Source: Chaetorhynchus papuensis (taxonomy: Eukaryota; Chordata; Aves; Passeriformes; Rhipiduridae). From it: 64,000 bases of DNA. The notes beneath the pieces were generated by a model, which did not search any database, was not told where the DNA came from, and saw only the letters and a program-made list of their open reading frames with translations. A program made the translations under genes and the position numbers. This document shows, one piece after another, positions 23,201-38,200 of the stretch; the stretch's first letter is position 1, and each line of letters starts with the position of its first letter. The DNA lies in NCBI GenBank assembly GCA_013396525.1, contig VWYX01000729.1:124001-188000 (forward strand), read 5' to 3'.

Positions 23201-26200
23201 GGTTTGGCTCCACCCACAATGATTTCCTGCTGTGTTTTTTCTTAACAGGACAGTGAATACTACATCTAAATTTCAGTTTTATACAATGTAGCACAATTTC
23301 CTACCTTAATGGAAGCTTTACACAGACATGAGAAAATACAGCATCTTAAAATCTACTTACAATTTGACAGAGACACTTGTGTTCGTTAACCAGCTTTTCC
23401 AGAGATAAGGACTCGATTACATCTGCTTCTGACAGAGCTCCTTCTCTGTCCTGCTTATTTGCCAGCCTAGAGGGAAGATCAAAAGAAACACTCAGCATCC
23501 TGACACATGAGAGACCCTCACATCCCCAAAAGCTGAGTTTGTGACAAAAGTTGGGAGAAGGAAAAGAGTGAGAAAGAAAAGATAAAATGCCTTATTTCAG
23601 CTTTAATCAATTATTTTTTTCTATTTAATAAGCATGTTAGTCTGTTTTCATCAGATACTAACATTAGATAATCACTAAGGTGCTTAGTAATTTAGTAATT
23701 ATTTCCAGAGAAAGTAATCATATTTACAGTTTAAAAAATGGACATAAAAGACCATCGTGTTCTACATCTAAAGCAACACAGCACAATCTGCTGGAGTCAG
23801 TGGATGAACGTTCACAGTTTTGCAACTTCCCAAACGGTGAGCATTTCCCTGTGTAAAAGTGATCAGGAATCATCAGGATCATCCCAGCTCTGCCTGCTGC
23901 CCAGTACTTCTCTCTAATGCCAGACAATGTTTTGAGCTTGCTCTTCCTAAGTAAAACTTGAAGTGTCGAGAGATAACTTGCATGAATAGCTCTAAAAAAC
24001 ATACTCTATTAAATAGAGGAAAGCAAAAAAACCCCCACAAAGCTTACAAAAGAAGTACTGTGTAAGATGAAGATCATTGTCTTGTCACTTATTTATGGTA
24101 GGAAACAGGATTCTAGAAGACAGACATCCATCCGGGAGTGTAAAAATACAATCCAACTTTATTTTGCACTTTGTACGACAGCAATAATCCAAGCTAAGTG
24201 CTGCATAGCATTAGAAAATATGAAATTTGTACTTGCTTCTCTCTAATAAAGGAATTGCACTCTAAAATAATGTTGCTCTGAAATTTAGCAATATTTCAAT
24301 GACATGAGAACTCTGATTCAGTTTTCTGGATAAGAAGACAAATATGTGGCTTCCATGAGCTCAATGATAGAAAGTTTTGGAACCAGATATCACAATCTTC
24401 CTCCTGAAATCTCAAGTCATTATCATCAACTCAAATGGCTTTAAGGGAATGTTAGACCAAAGCTTGTACTTTGTATTTATAGTAACTCGTTGCTGGGAAA
24501 GAACAGTGGTAAAATTCACTCCGTAGTTAGCAGAACTTGTCAGCACTTTCATTTGATCCAAGACCTTGTTCTTCCTGTTCTCTAGAATCCCAGTAGGAGA
24601 GTTTCAACTCTTAACTATTTTACTCCCAAGAGATTTTTTAGCTTCAAAAACATTAGAAAAAAAGCTGTGTTGCATCTACAGCTCAAACCCCCACATTCCT
24701 TGCCACCATTACCCTCATGAGCTACGATTCATTATCTAATCTTTCATCTTTCTTTTCAAGAAGAATTTGTTTATGAAGGAGACCATAGAAAAGCAGCTTC
24801 TCAAATGTCCAGTCCTTCTCAATCTTCATCATTCTTAACCACTTGTGGTCCAAACCATTCAAACCATTCACTTATTTATCAACACCCTGGGGATAAAAAT
24901 CCCTATGTCCTACTGATAATCAATTTGCTGGCTTGGCCTGCAGAACTAGAAAGAGCATAAAGCTCTTCTCTCTGCCCTTCCTTAATAATCACTTCCCACT
25001 TTTTAAAGAGAGAACTTCTACAGTGCTTTGTATGATTTAGTGCAGGGATTCCCAAACTGCTGCTCAATGCATTTACAGAACCTATCATATTTTAAATATG
25101 TTTATGATACTCTGGCACTGTTTCTTCCCACCAACCAGCTAGAACAAGACTTGTACTCTCAGTATTTACCTATGAAACCAAAGCTAAACCAGGGAAAAAC
25201 TGAGATGAAATTCAAAAAGTAATTAAAATACTGGAAACAATTACCTCCACTTTTTTTCCTCCCCCACGTAACCTATTTTGTTACAGTCTGAAAATCCTAC
25301 TGTGCTGCCCCTTAGTCTCAAAAGGCATTCCTCAGCAGTGCTGTCAATTCATCTAGATCTAATTGAAGGAAATATTTCTGAGCAGTGTTTGTTGCCACAG
25401 CCCATTCCTCTCTCACCTGAAGATTAAATAACTGCACTATTTCCGATGTTCTCGCTCTGCACAGCCTACAAAGCACAGCTGAAGCAGAATGAAATGCTGG
25501 TAAGCTGCATAGCTCGGTGGCAGTTCGACACTAACATCCCCCAGCTTGCAGTAGCAGCTGATTTTTAACCTCTAACACTTTCAAAGGTGTCATATTTGTC
25601 TTTCTGGTCAATCAGTTTCCATCTTCTCTGCAGCAGTACTGACTGCATTCCAAGAAATGGCTGAGGTGCTGTATCTGGAGAAGCAGCATATCCAAACATC
25701 TCTCTCTGCCTAATGCTTCCCAGGAACTGAAATGGTTTTGCTCAGGTCCATCTCCTGCTGCACCCGCTGCCCAATTCAGACTTTAGGTCAAACTTCTAAA
25801 TGGAGTTCAAGTATTTTTAAGACACTGTAGTAAAAGGCATTATTCTTCAGGAGCTTTTTTTTCCCTCATGAACAGATCCATTTACCTTCACTTCCTTTCC
25901 CCTCATGCTTTGGTGCAGAAGACAGCAAAGCCTGCACTTGCACTTGTGCTTCCAAGGCAGGCTCTGCTCCACTTGCAGCTTTTAAGGGGAGCTGCTCCAA
26001 GGCACTTCCTGCTCCCGGGCACTCCAGAGGGATCCGCCTCCCAGCAGGGCTGGCTTTCAAACAGGCACAACCAGATTCCCCAAGCAGAAAGTAATCAATT
26101 TGCTTGTCTCCTGCAGTTGCAGAAGGCAGTTTCTCTCTCACTCAGCCACTCCTGAGGATGACCACACTTGGGCAACTATACAAGAATTAGAAGCAGCAGG

Positions 26201-29200
26201 AATGAAGGAAATATTTCACAGAACTTCACTCAAGACACATTACTCAGGGAAATATTCTGGAAAAATGTTTTTGGGATTATACTGAAGCTTAACCTCAGGA
26301 GTTCCCTGTAAAGGGTAAAACAAAGGCCACCAGCACAGGATTCAGAGGTAAATACTCTTACTTAATGTTTCTAAATTTGCAAATATCAGAAAAAGGCTTT
26401 GTAGTGGGGTTTAAGATGGAAATGTGCCTAAGTGTCAAGACATAAAAGTAGTGTCTACCTTGCAAAGAATTAGGTATTTCTGTGGGTGAATATAGATTCA
26501 CAGCTCTGCTGCTCATGCATAGGAACACCAGGGTTTGAGGCAAATTTATGCAAAAAAAACCCCCTTCTTTAGGGAATACATCAGTTATGTTAAAAGATAG
26601 ACCTTGATTTTAATTTTCCAAGTCAGTTGAACTTCATATAGAGCAATTTTTCATGTTTAAAAACCTGTAGGAGGTATATATCAAAACATACTTGAAAGCA
26701 CAGCAGAGTGGCTGTTAGTTTATCATATTAAGTTTGCTGAGTAAGAAGCTTTCATCTATAAAATTATGCTTGGCTTACTTCAATTTCACATAAATTATAT
26801 TTGAATTGTCTTAGTGTAACAAACTTACCTCATGCAAGAAATAAAGTGAAAGTAGGCACCTACTGCTTGTATATCAGGGAGGATTTTTCTAAGCAACTGG
26901 AGAGCTTTTGAACTTTAAAAGTCACGGGAAACAATGTGGAAAGGGAGTGTATGTGTGCATTGGCACAAGTGACATCTACAGCTCAGTGACAATATTTCTC
27001 TTAGAAGCCACTTCTGCCAGAGAAAAACAAGGTCTGAATGCTATGGAAGTTCCTTGACCTGTTTATAAAATGTCAATTACTGAGCTAAGAGGGAGAAAAA
27101 AACCCCAACAAAAACCAAACCAATATTAAGAGTTTACTTTACAATACAAAATCCGTAAAAATGTCTCAGATGTGCTACTTTTAGGGTTACATTTAATCAG
27201 AATCAGTGATCACAACCCCAAAATTTTGGGTCAGACCTGCATAGCATCCATCAAAATTAATGAAGAGAAAAGCATCCCTGAGGTCAAACTATTACAGCAT
27301 CAGAACTATCACCATGATTAAAAGCAACTGTAGGAAAATGAATCTTTATGAGTATGGTTTACCCAAGATCAAAAATTACTCTTTAAGGCTACTTCAAGAA
27401 GCCATAGCTTTGAGGGATGGAATTAGCTGGGAAAACGAAGACAGAACCTTTGAATTTAACAGCAGTCTAAACAAGGGGAAAGAACAATGCCATATTCTTC
27501 AGCCTACAGTGAATCTTCTATTTAAAAATGCTGCTCTGCCCTTTTTCCCTTTGGAATTTTTATCTGTTAACCTTTTTCTTGGGCAATCATGTGGACAGCC
27601 ATCAGAAGGATGTTTTATTCCACAGAAGTGAGGCCTCAGCAGATCCAGCATGAAAAACTTGGTCTCTTTATGCTTTGCTTATGTTAACATCCATGAAAGT
27701 CAAACTCCTGACCCACAAACAGGGAAAAATAAGTCATTTGTCAGCTTGTTTTGCTTGTTCCTTCTTCAGTTATTGGCAGTTCAGGAAGTTTTTGAGGAAG
27801 TCATGGAAAACAGAATTCTTTATACTTTTAACAAACAGCAGTTTCAGTTGTCCCATTGAAGGCACTCTTGATGAAGTTCTGAGCCTGCTCTATCAGGGGA
27901 TTTTGTGCAGATTGCCTTCTAAAAAGAGGTGTTAACAGACCTTCAACCAAGTTCTTCATTAGCATTTTAAGCCCCTGTCCCTTCTGGATTGCTGACAACA
28001 ATTACAAACCCATCAGTAACTTCTGATGGTTGACACGTGGCTCCTTCTCAAATAAAGGGACTTATTTCAATTCATGCCTTCAATTCTCATGCAAAACAAT
28101 CCTTTAAATATTATGGTGAACTATAATGAAAAAATCAGGAATAAAGTGCTACCAGATTATCAGCCTGCTTTCATGCAACTTCGGGGAGCTATAGGAGACG
28201 TTTCTCTAATTCAACATTTTCCCTACACAGTTCCTCCAGGTCACATTTAAATGAAAGAACAGTTAAAACTAAGATTCTAAACTCCTCCTGTTTACAGTAT
28301 CTCTAGGCAACTTCATTCTCCTATTACCTTTTGAACTGGTCACAAGAACACCAGCAACTATAATTAGTTTCATTTTGTTAAGTGGCCTCATTTTCACCAT
28401 AGGTCTGAATCATATTCCTATTTACTGAAAACGTTTCTTGACACACTCTGCTCTGCTATCAGTCCAATCACACCTCTTGGTCAAACAGGCTGCGGCCAAA
28501 GATGGCTGAGCTCACACAAAGCAAGTTATGTTCAGCTTCCAGATGTGTCATTCCAAAACAAATGGCAAGAAATGATATAGCAATATATTTTTGGACAAGA
28601 TTAAAAAAAAAGTTAATTGCTTTCTTATACTCTATTTCACTTTGATGTATCAAACCCTAGGCAAACTAAGTATAGTCAAATTGCCTGTTTTTTTTTTTTT
28701 TAAAAACCTGCCTGAAAATCCTTACATTTATTACAGGTGAGTTCCCAGGCTGTGATAGGCAGCTCTATGGTCTGACAGATGACACGGGAATGTAAAGTAG
28801 GTGAGACGTTGCACAGGACAAATTTTGAGTCTGCAGTTCTACTGTCAGGGAGACAAAGCTCTCACACCACCCACTTAGAGCAATACAAAGCTGTTAAGTT
28901 CAAACTATATATCCTATTAAATGGAAACAATTCCACCTGTACTCTATCCTGTTGCAGTCCTTCCTCTTGCTCCTATTTTATTTTCAAATACTTCTTTAAA
29001 ATATATCAATATTTGGACCTTAAAGATGTGATCTTTGGGCAGAGGAGATTATGACTTTCTTGCTAGGTTTCTGTGACCTCCTGTTTTGTGAGGACTCTTG
29101 AAGAGCACTACTGACAGCAAATCTCTGGTTAAATAGGTGAAAAAATCACCATCAAAACATTCTTACCAATTACAGAGAGTTAGCTGCAGACTGACTTGGA

Positions 29201-32200
29201 GAGTGAGATCATTGTTTTGTCAGTGAGGTGCAGTGTCCATCACCCTCACTGGGATTTATGTCAGTGCAGAAGCATGAACTCCTCACCTCCCATTATCCAG
29301 AGTATCAGCAGGAATGTGAGAACTGCTGTCTGCAGACATGGAAATGCTGGTGATGCTTTTCCTCAAGTTCTCATCTGCTGCCACAAAATCATAACAAATA
29401 TTTCAAAACTCCAAGGGACTCAGATTTGGAGCTGATTCACTGTGTCTATCTCTGAACCAAATACTTCATAAAATAGCAAAACCCAACACAAGACAGCTAC
29501 ATCTCCTACAACATGACTGTGTTACAAGATTTGTGGTCAAAGGCCACAAATCTGAACATCAAAGAACATCTGAATTATTTTAAGCCTATTTTCCCCCTCT
29601 CCATGTCTCTTGGAAAACTACAGAGCAGCATGACTTTTCCAGCAACTTTGGCCTAATTCTTCCCCATATTATGAATTCCTTGAATTCTCAGGTCTGCTTT
29701 ATTAAATTTCTTGTTTTTACTCAATATCCACATTTCTCCACCTCTCATGATCCATTTCACGCTAATCAGAGAATTCCCAAGCTACCTTACCTCAAATACA
29801 GCATTTTCATTCTTCTACACGCTGGTCATTTTGGTTTCCCTGGGAAGCCTTGTGGCAGTTTTTACACAGGGAGATAGTGACAGGACAAGGGCAAAGTGTT
29901 TCAAATGGAAGAGGGAAGATTTACATCCCATGTTAGGAAGAAATTCTTTACTGGGAGGGTGGTGAGGATCTGGAAGAGGTTGCCCAGAGAGATGTTGCGA
30001 TCATCCCCTTTGCTGAAACCATTACTGATTTTGCACTATCGTCTCATCTGTGGCATATTTTTAGGCAAGGCAAGCTCTCTGCCTTTGGTATTTTCTCCAA
30101 CCACTCCCATACTTCCCACAAACAGAAACTTGAACTTAGAACTATTTTTAAGTATGTTTTCCCAAGGACTTCTCTTACGACAGAGATGCTTAAGAGGATA
30201 TTTTCATCCAACCACCTTGCGTCTCATAATCCTTGGTTTAAGCACGTTTGTTTACAAGGCATTTAAGATAAAAGAAACTTTTTAAACAAAGGAGAAAATG
30301 AATGTAACTTATAACAAGATATCCTACTTTTGTTACTTCAGATACATCTTTGAGTAACAGGGCAAAATTCCAGAACACCGCCAAACAAGTTTCTTCTTTT
30401 CTTGTGAGAACATGAGAGAGCACAAACTGAATTTCCACTCAGGACACCAGCTTTCCCCAAAGACTACTATAAGTATTTTAAACTATATGCATTTCAATAG
30501 TGTATGTCTCTCACTAATTTTCTGTTGCTAACTTAAGACACTTAAGCAGTAATCAAGCTCCAGAAGATTTACTCATTGCCATTGTGCTTGGAAATAAGTT
30601 AGATGGGTTTCTTGGCTCCACAGGACAGAGCTATAATGTAACTTCACTGCAGCTTGGAAATGAATTTTAAAAAGTAATAAAAATAAATGTTTAGGATTAC
30701 ATGTAACTTGAAATTCCTTTGGGACACGTTGCCTGAAAGCATCATTTACCCAGTGCCCTTAACTGACTCACAGCTACGGGTCAGGAAAACAAACCTACAC
30801 TTATTTTTGGTGCAGTCATAAAAAAACCCAACAAACCAACCCCCCCCCCCCCCCCAAAAAAAAAAAAAAAAAAACAACCCAATAACAAACAAAAAAATAG
30901 CTATTTCAGCAGAGGTAAAGAAGGCAGCATGAGCCAGAACACAGATCATACATCTCAAAGAGCTCTTAAACAGAGGACTCTGTTCCTTGATTGCCTGCAA
31001 GTCCTCTTCTCTGGAAGAATGTGCAGGATGTTAAAACCAAGGTGAGGAGGCAAATTGTAGCAAAGATCAGATATAAACAGAGCCTTTGCTGTCAGGCATT
31101 TTAATGGAAGTGCTGAGTAAGTAAGAAATAGTGAACAAAACTACGGAAATCAAAATAAACAGGGGGTTTTGGGGAGTTAGGGAAGAAATAAAACAATCCA
31201 GCAAAGCCAAGTAAGAATGCATTAAACCTAATTACAACCAGAAACAAAGGAGTTCCATATCAACTTACCTACTTCACATACCCAATTATGTCTTTTAATG
31301 TAGCCTAAATCTTAGTTTTGGATGTAGGCTCCAAGTTTCCTGGGTCTACTGATAAATTTATCAGACAGGTGGAAGAATATTCTATGTGGCTGCTTTGCAA
31401 TTAAGCAAGTGAACCTTTCAACTTGCCTTTTTTTTTAAATGGAGAAGATAATATAAAAAATATCATTTCTGTCAAACTCATTATCTCTGAATTCTGGCCA
31501 TATTTTATCATCATGACAGATTCTGATGGTGGTCCAGCTACCAGAATCTATTATTCCCCCAGTCAGTGTGCTGAGGTAATTGTCTTTATAAAGACTTTCC
31601 CAGTCACATATGGCATCAGTTTGACTGGAGAGATTCATATAACCCTGAGGAGCAACACAGCCAAGTTATCAGAAGGCAAAGACTCTTGCAATACCCTTAA
31701 AATATATTTGACAAGAATGTGAAAATTGCATTTCTGAACCTGTCAACTATATATATAACTATATATAAAGATGCTTCAATAAGAACAAACTTAATCATCA
31801 ATGGGTTTGCACGATAATAACACTGCACTGAATGTAGGAGCCACACTAAGTCACTGGAGTGCTTTCAGTCCATATATTCCATTTGCTCAACTCTGAAGAA
31901 CAGGCATATTCTCCCTCTATTGACAAAAACTTCATGGAAAGTGAAGTGCTTTCATTTCAATCAAAAGAAAAACAGGATGTGCCCCTATATACAAACAAGT
32001 AGGACAAAAACAAGGACCCAGTAAATGAACAGAGCTTGTTGTGGAACACTCAAGAAGCCAAGCCAACAATTTCCAAGGTTATCTCTGTCATGAAGACATC
32101 CTCATTTCTTTGAAACCAGCATGTGTTCCACCTGCCAGTATAACCAAGCACAATTATTGGCAAGCCTGATCAGTGACAGGCTTTGAAGGCAAGCCCGACA

Positions 32201-35200
32201 GCAGAGAAGATATGAAACTAAGATTCAATTGCTTACATTCCATCTTTTGTGAGACTGATCTTTAAACGCACAAAAAAACCTCCAGTACTTTCTGCTCACT
32301 CCTTTGATATTTAACAATATTCTCAGATTTGTTTTGCAGTTCTGTTAGGCTCCTCCCTCCAGCCTCAAGGAACACAGATATCTCAAGAGCAATGCACCAG
32401 TTCTCTTAGACACAAGAAATTCTTGTCACCTCACACCATAAGCATTAATGTTGCCCTTAGAACTTACTTTTAATCCCAGGTTTGCCCAGCCCTGCTAATT
32501 TAACATGGGTCAGCAGATGTGTGAGGCTAGACCAAAACAGATTTTCAGGTCACTTCTCTGAAGTCCTGGTTAGCAGCCCCGGGCCTTTCACATGCCCCAG
32601 GCTGAACTTTCCCTGCTGGTGGTGCCAAGCAGCTTTGGAACATTCCTGAAGAATCTTATCTGGGAGAAACTGCCTGACTTCTGCCATGGGGACATCCACA
32701 GAAAAGTTCAGCAAAGGAGAGGCATTACTGTCATGAAATGAATATATTTTGTATTTTTCCCACCCCAGAATAATATTTTCCAATAAATAACTTGCAAGCT
32801 TGTCTGATCACAAGTCTCAGCACATTACTGTCACTTCTGATGATTGCCAGGCTTTTGGGATTCTCTTGATGCGAGTCCACAGACACTAAATTCAAATATT
32901 AAGGCATTAAGGGGAAAAAAAAAAGCAGTAAGGAAAATCCACACCAGCGTAGAATTTCAACATTCTTTCTCGTGACTGACCTCTGAAGCATTTCAAGTTT
33001 TGCTTTTCAGCTAATCCTCCTGCAGAAAGCCAGATTTAAGTCTGTGAAGATGTGTCCACACTGTTCAACTCCATGACTTTATTTTATGCAAAAATATATT
33101 TAGAGACTTTAAATACGCATAGGGGAACAGAGATCCCACAGCAGTATCATTTGAAACTGTTCAAATACAACAAAATCATTTGCATATTGACAAGTTACTG
33201 GATTGATCCTTTGCAGCTACTAAAATGCATCCTTTTGGATCTATAAATACTACATTTGCTTGCTAAGAAACCCATAAAATCTGTAGAATCGGGGTTTAGT
33301 AAGAGTTGCACCTATAAAATGCTACTCTTTTAGAGAAGTGCCCTAAAAGCTCTGAAGCAGCCAAAATATACCACTGTGCTGTTTAACCTTTATGCTTGAA
33401 CAGCCCTTTGAAAGACACACATTTGATTGAACCAGAAGACCCTAAGCAAAAAATCCCATAATCTTCTAGTCCTGTTACTTCTTACTGAAATTTTCCATTC
33501 TTGATCACAGTCCAAGGAAATAATTCATGAAGAGTTTAGAGAAAAATACCTTCTTCCCTGTGATTAAAAATAGTTGAACTTAGTTTCCATTGGGTGTGTT
33601 TTAAGAAATATCTTTCTCTTAATTATCTCTCCAGTAAAGCTTGCACAACAGCTAGGGAATAAAACAAAACTAGATCTGTTTTCTATTAAATAAGAAACAG
33701 CACCGAACTGTAGCCCACTGTGGTGCACAATGCACATTTGCATCAATTTTATGAAGAAGGTAAATGACAGTGTAAGAACAGATAACAGTAATTCAAAGAA
33801 GGCTTAGAAAATCTTCATGCTGCAACATTAGTGGTATGGATTCAACTTCACAAAAACTCAGGCATTAAAAAATTAATCTATGTTCATGCTAAATTATTAA
33901 GAGTTCTTAAATGATGAGAGTTCTGTTGTTCTGTTTTGTTGCAGTTAACTGCTTCAGTTACTATCTAACTCCCCAGGCAAGGGAAGGCAAGGAACAGGAA
34001 GAAAGGCTTTTGAGTGTGGCTGTTTAATAGTCTAAATTCATGCTAGAATTCTGATTCGTTACAAAGTCTGTCTCAGAACCTCAAAAACTGAAATATTTCC
34101 TACTGAGAATCCAAAAATGGCACAGCCCATTCACTTCTATTTCCAAAAAGCTTTATAGGTTGAGTAGCTTTCATCGAGTAAAGAATAACGATAAAATAAC
34201 TGGAGTTACTCCTCTCTTCCTCCCCACAATGAAAGTCCTCTCCATATTTCTCTGGTCTAAGTTCTGTGCTCTACATCACAAATTTACCACAAAAATGGGC
34301 TTGGGCTACAAATCACAACTTGTCCACACTTCCTACTCATTGCTACTTTTACTTTGGTGCAGAGGGAAGTAGCTCTACTCTCCAAAACTACTTTTCATGT
34401 ATACATATAACCACTAACATTGATTGTTGTTACATTTTGATTACAGTGCAACAAAACAAACCAAACAAAAAAGATATTGGAATTAACTTCCTGTGTTGCA
34501 AGAGGGGGAAAAAAAAAAAACAGGAAAGAATCCTGACCACAAAAACCATGAGAGACCGTCTGCAAGAGCTTAAACTGAGGGCGAAGGAACTACAGATAGC
34601 TGGGGAAAACAATGGTGCAACTGTACAAGAAGAGGAGCAGGAGGAGTTTGAACAGCAGGCCATTATTTATGAAAAAGAGCCCATAACTGAAAGGCACTTG
34701 CACGAAATCCAGAAGCTGCAGAACGAAATTAACAGTCTGGTGGAAGAAGTCAATAAATTCAGCCAACAGCAAAAAAGCCTCGTCTCTTCAATGAGAAGAT
34801 TCAGCGTTCTTAAAAAGGAATCTAACATAGCAAGGGAAATCAAAATCCAAGCAGAACACATACGAAAATGTTTGGATGAACTGTCAAAAACAGTGAGGAG
34901 AGCTGAGAGTGAGCAGGGGCCAGCCCGAGCCACGGTGAGGATCCTGGCTGCCCAGCACGCCTTCCTGTCCCACCGCTACCTGCAGGCCATGCTCTCCTAC
35001 AACGAGGCCATCACCGCCAAGCAGGACAAGTGCAGGACGTTCATCGTCCGCCAGCTCGAGGTAGCTGGAAAAGAGGTGTCTGAGGAGGAAGTCAATGACA
35101 TGCTCCAGCAAGGAAAATGGGAGATTTTCAATGAAAATCTACTCACTGAAGTCAAGATTACTAAAGCTCAGCTGTCAGAGATTGAGCAGAGACACAAAGA

Positions 35201-38200
35201 ACTGGTCAATCTGGAGAACCAGATCAAAGATGTGAAAGAACTCTTTATCCAGATCTCAGTTCTGGTGGAGGAGCAAGGGCAGATGATCAACAACATAGAA
35301 ATGTGCATGAACAACACTCAAGAATATACTCAAGTATCTAAAGAAAAGTTTGGGCTTGCAGTCAGGTATAAAAAAAGAAACCCTTGCAAAGCAATTTGCT
35401 GTTGGTGTTGTCCGTGCTGCAGATGACACAAGAAATGAACTGCTTGAAACTCCAATGGTTCCTACACACCAAACTGATCTCGGAAAGCAATCCTGGAATC
35501 CCTCAACTGCTTCACCTTTCTTCCCATTTTCCTTTCAGCAGAGTTTTCAGGAAAAACTGCACCTGTTTTTCCACACAGAGTAAAGAAGTTTATGGTTTCA
35601 CAGAAAGACGTGAACTACAAGAAAGGATCAAAGGATGCAAGTGACACTTTTTGGTTCTTCTGACTCAAACTGAAACAATGTGGCAACAAACTCCCAGTGC
35701 TGTTGGGAAGCATTGAAAGTACTGTTAACTTCAAAGACAGGATTCATAAAAATGGTTTATTTACTTTTCACAAAATAATAATAAGTATTTTTAATTGCCA
35801 TGTGGTTTTTTAGCACTTATATTTACTTGCTCAGATTCTAATTTTTTTTTTCCCCCAGGAATCTGAAATGCTACAAAACAAATCTACACATGATGCAGAC
35901 ACCATTAGTAACAATCCAGAATGGGATGCCTAAACCAAACGAGATGTCAAAAAAGTTATCAGGAATATTTCAATATTACTTCTATAAGAAAAGTTCAAAA
36001 CTTTTCATAAACTGACACATAAAACTGACATAAAAGAGGTATTTATATTATTCAGCTCCACAGGCAGAGCCCTACCAGGTAAGGATAGGGGAATATGATC
36101 CTTAATTACACACTCACAAGGCACATTCTTAATGCTGCCTATCCTACCTAAATATGCACTCACATCTGCAGTCTCACTCTTGCTAGCACAAAAATTAAAG
36201 AAAGAATAGAATAAAATAACAGAACTCCATTCTTATATCCCCTCCCCCATAATCTAAAACCAGAGAATGATTTAGGTTGGAAGGAACCTCCTGTAGCCAG
36301 CTCCTTTTGGACCTGAGTGAGAAATAGCTCTCCATGCAATTTAACAGAAAATAGCAATGCAACTGAGACAAAACAGTTATTAACTAAAAGAAATTTAAAA
36401 AAAAAAATCCCACACTGAAACCAAACAGCAAACCAGAAATGTATTCCTGAACTGCTCTGTGCTGTGCAAAGACACAATACCACTTTATTTGGGTACAGGC
36501 AGAGAAGGCAGAACAAACTGCACTGCAATTCAGCAAGACACTAAGTGAACAGGATGTCTTTAGTTGCATGTAGTGGGGGGGAAAAAAAAAAAAATCAATC
36601 TACTATCAAAGTTATTTTCACATTGTGATATTGAGAAATAGCTGGATTCCTTCCATACCAGATTAAAATTGCAACTGAAATTAACTGCTATCAAAATACA
36701 ATCAAAGGTCTGAACCTTAAAGTGAAAAATATTATTTACACAGTAAAATAAAAATAACAAAAAATAATAGATAATGACACCACTGAAACTATTTCATTAA
36801 ATAATCTCCCCTTAACTGCATATGTAAAAACTACCTTTATGTTCCAAGGGCAGAGTAGAAATTAGTCAATAAGCAAGAGCTGTATTTCAATAGTGGAATA
36901 AAATTCAAGTTTCATTAATACTTAGGAAAATAGCTGCCTGAATAAGTCAAGTCCAGGTGTATATTGGTTGGAAATAGGCAAAACAGAAACACATAAAACA
37001 CACTGAAGGACAATGAGAAGTGAGAAAGACTTGTGGAAACCTTTTCCTTAATAGGGGATACTATTAACTGTAAATAAATAGTATGAAATAATACTATGAA
37101 CTACAACTTACACTGAGTTTGATACTGAGTGTTCAAAATGATTAGCAGCAGGAATTTTGCAGTAATCACTAAAGTAACTTTCCAGTGTTTTCAGCAGTGA
37201 CATCAATATGCAGAAAAGCAACAAATTAAAGCCCAGCTGCAAGTGTTCTATGAAGAAAAGTGAAACATTAATAGCTATAATCCCTTATCACCAAAACAAC
37301 AGGTAGAAAGTCGCTTTCTCCTAACAAAATACCTGCCCAGAAATCTCCCTGCTATAAAATATCAGTCACAGCACATGGACTTGCATTTCCTCTTGCACAT
37401 GCTCCATGTCAATTTAAAAAATCCCCAAAACCCAAAACAAAGACCCCAAACAAACACAATTAATCCCAAACAAAAGCAGCATTTGCCTGCCTATTATGAT
37501 GTCTGTGTGTTCCTTTCTGATAAAAGAAAGGACAAAAATAATCCTAAGTGAAGAAAATTTAAACTTGCATACCTATGTAAGTCTTGAGAATGCTGCTAGA
37601 AGAATTTACCCATGAAAATAAATTAGGTGATAACACTGAACAGTAAAAAAAGCCAAATGACAAGTTTAATGTCCCTAAGTAATTTACACCAAGAGGCAGA
37701 AACAGACAATACCATCAGCACTTTAGGAAAATTGTCTTAAAATGATTTTGTGACACCTCCATGGGTTGCAATAAATAACAACATGGCAGAATAGCAATTA
37801 AATTTGTAGCAAATATCACACTGAACATCAGATTTCTCATATTGCCATATTTCTGTAAGATAGAGTATCTAACACCAATTTTATGTCCACATTGTACAAT
37901 TCAGCCTATTCTGCACAGATTAAAATGTGCTAATTAAACATGTGGCAAGGTATTAGGGAACTTATTGCTACATGGAGAGCAAGTATCTCATCATTACGAA
38001 AACCCAACAAAACCAAAAAAACCCACAAACAAAATCTGACCATTAAAATTAATATAATATTTAAAAAGGGTAACTTTCAGCATAAATTTGGAAATCTGAC
38101 AATACAGGAGAGAATTCTTAACTCAAGTGGCAGGCTTAGACAGGGAGCATAAACCAAAGAACTACTGGATCCCTCCACAGAACTGGGACACTGCAAAAGC

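Larger units (their letters stand above)
23467..34440. other. Large ARL13B intron, part left of STX19
   Basis: About 11 kb of the 16-kb intron between coding exons 3 and 4. It holds a CR1 fragment (29868-30015) and a C/A homopolymer tract (30840-30874). Open frames on both strands at 25866-26155 lie in slightly GC-richer DNA, but neither resembles a known protein. Confidence 0.65.

Noticed and set aside
25866..26155. Overlapping 91- and 95-codon frames on opposite strands in slightly GC-richer intron DNA
   Set aside because: There is no recognisable domain, no splice context and no known neighbour expected here. Probably chance.
34266..34547. Upstream extension of the STX19 open frame (94 extra codons)
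   Set aside because: The human start aligns with the ATG at 34548. The upstream part has no syntaxin similarity and contains a likely splice acceptor at 34446.
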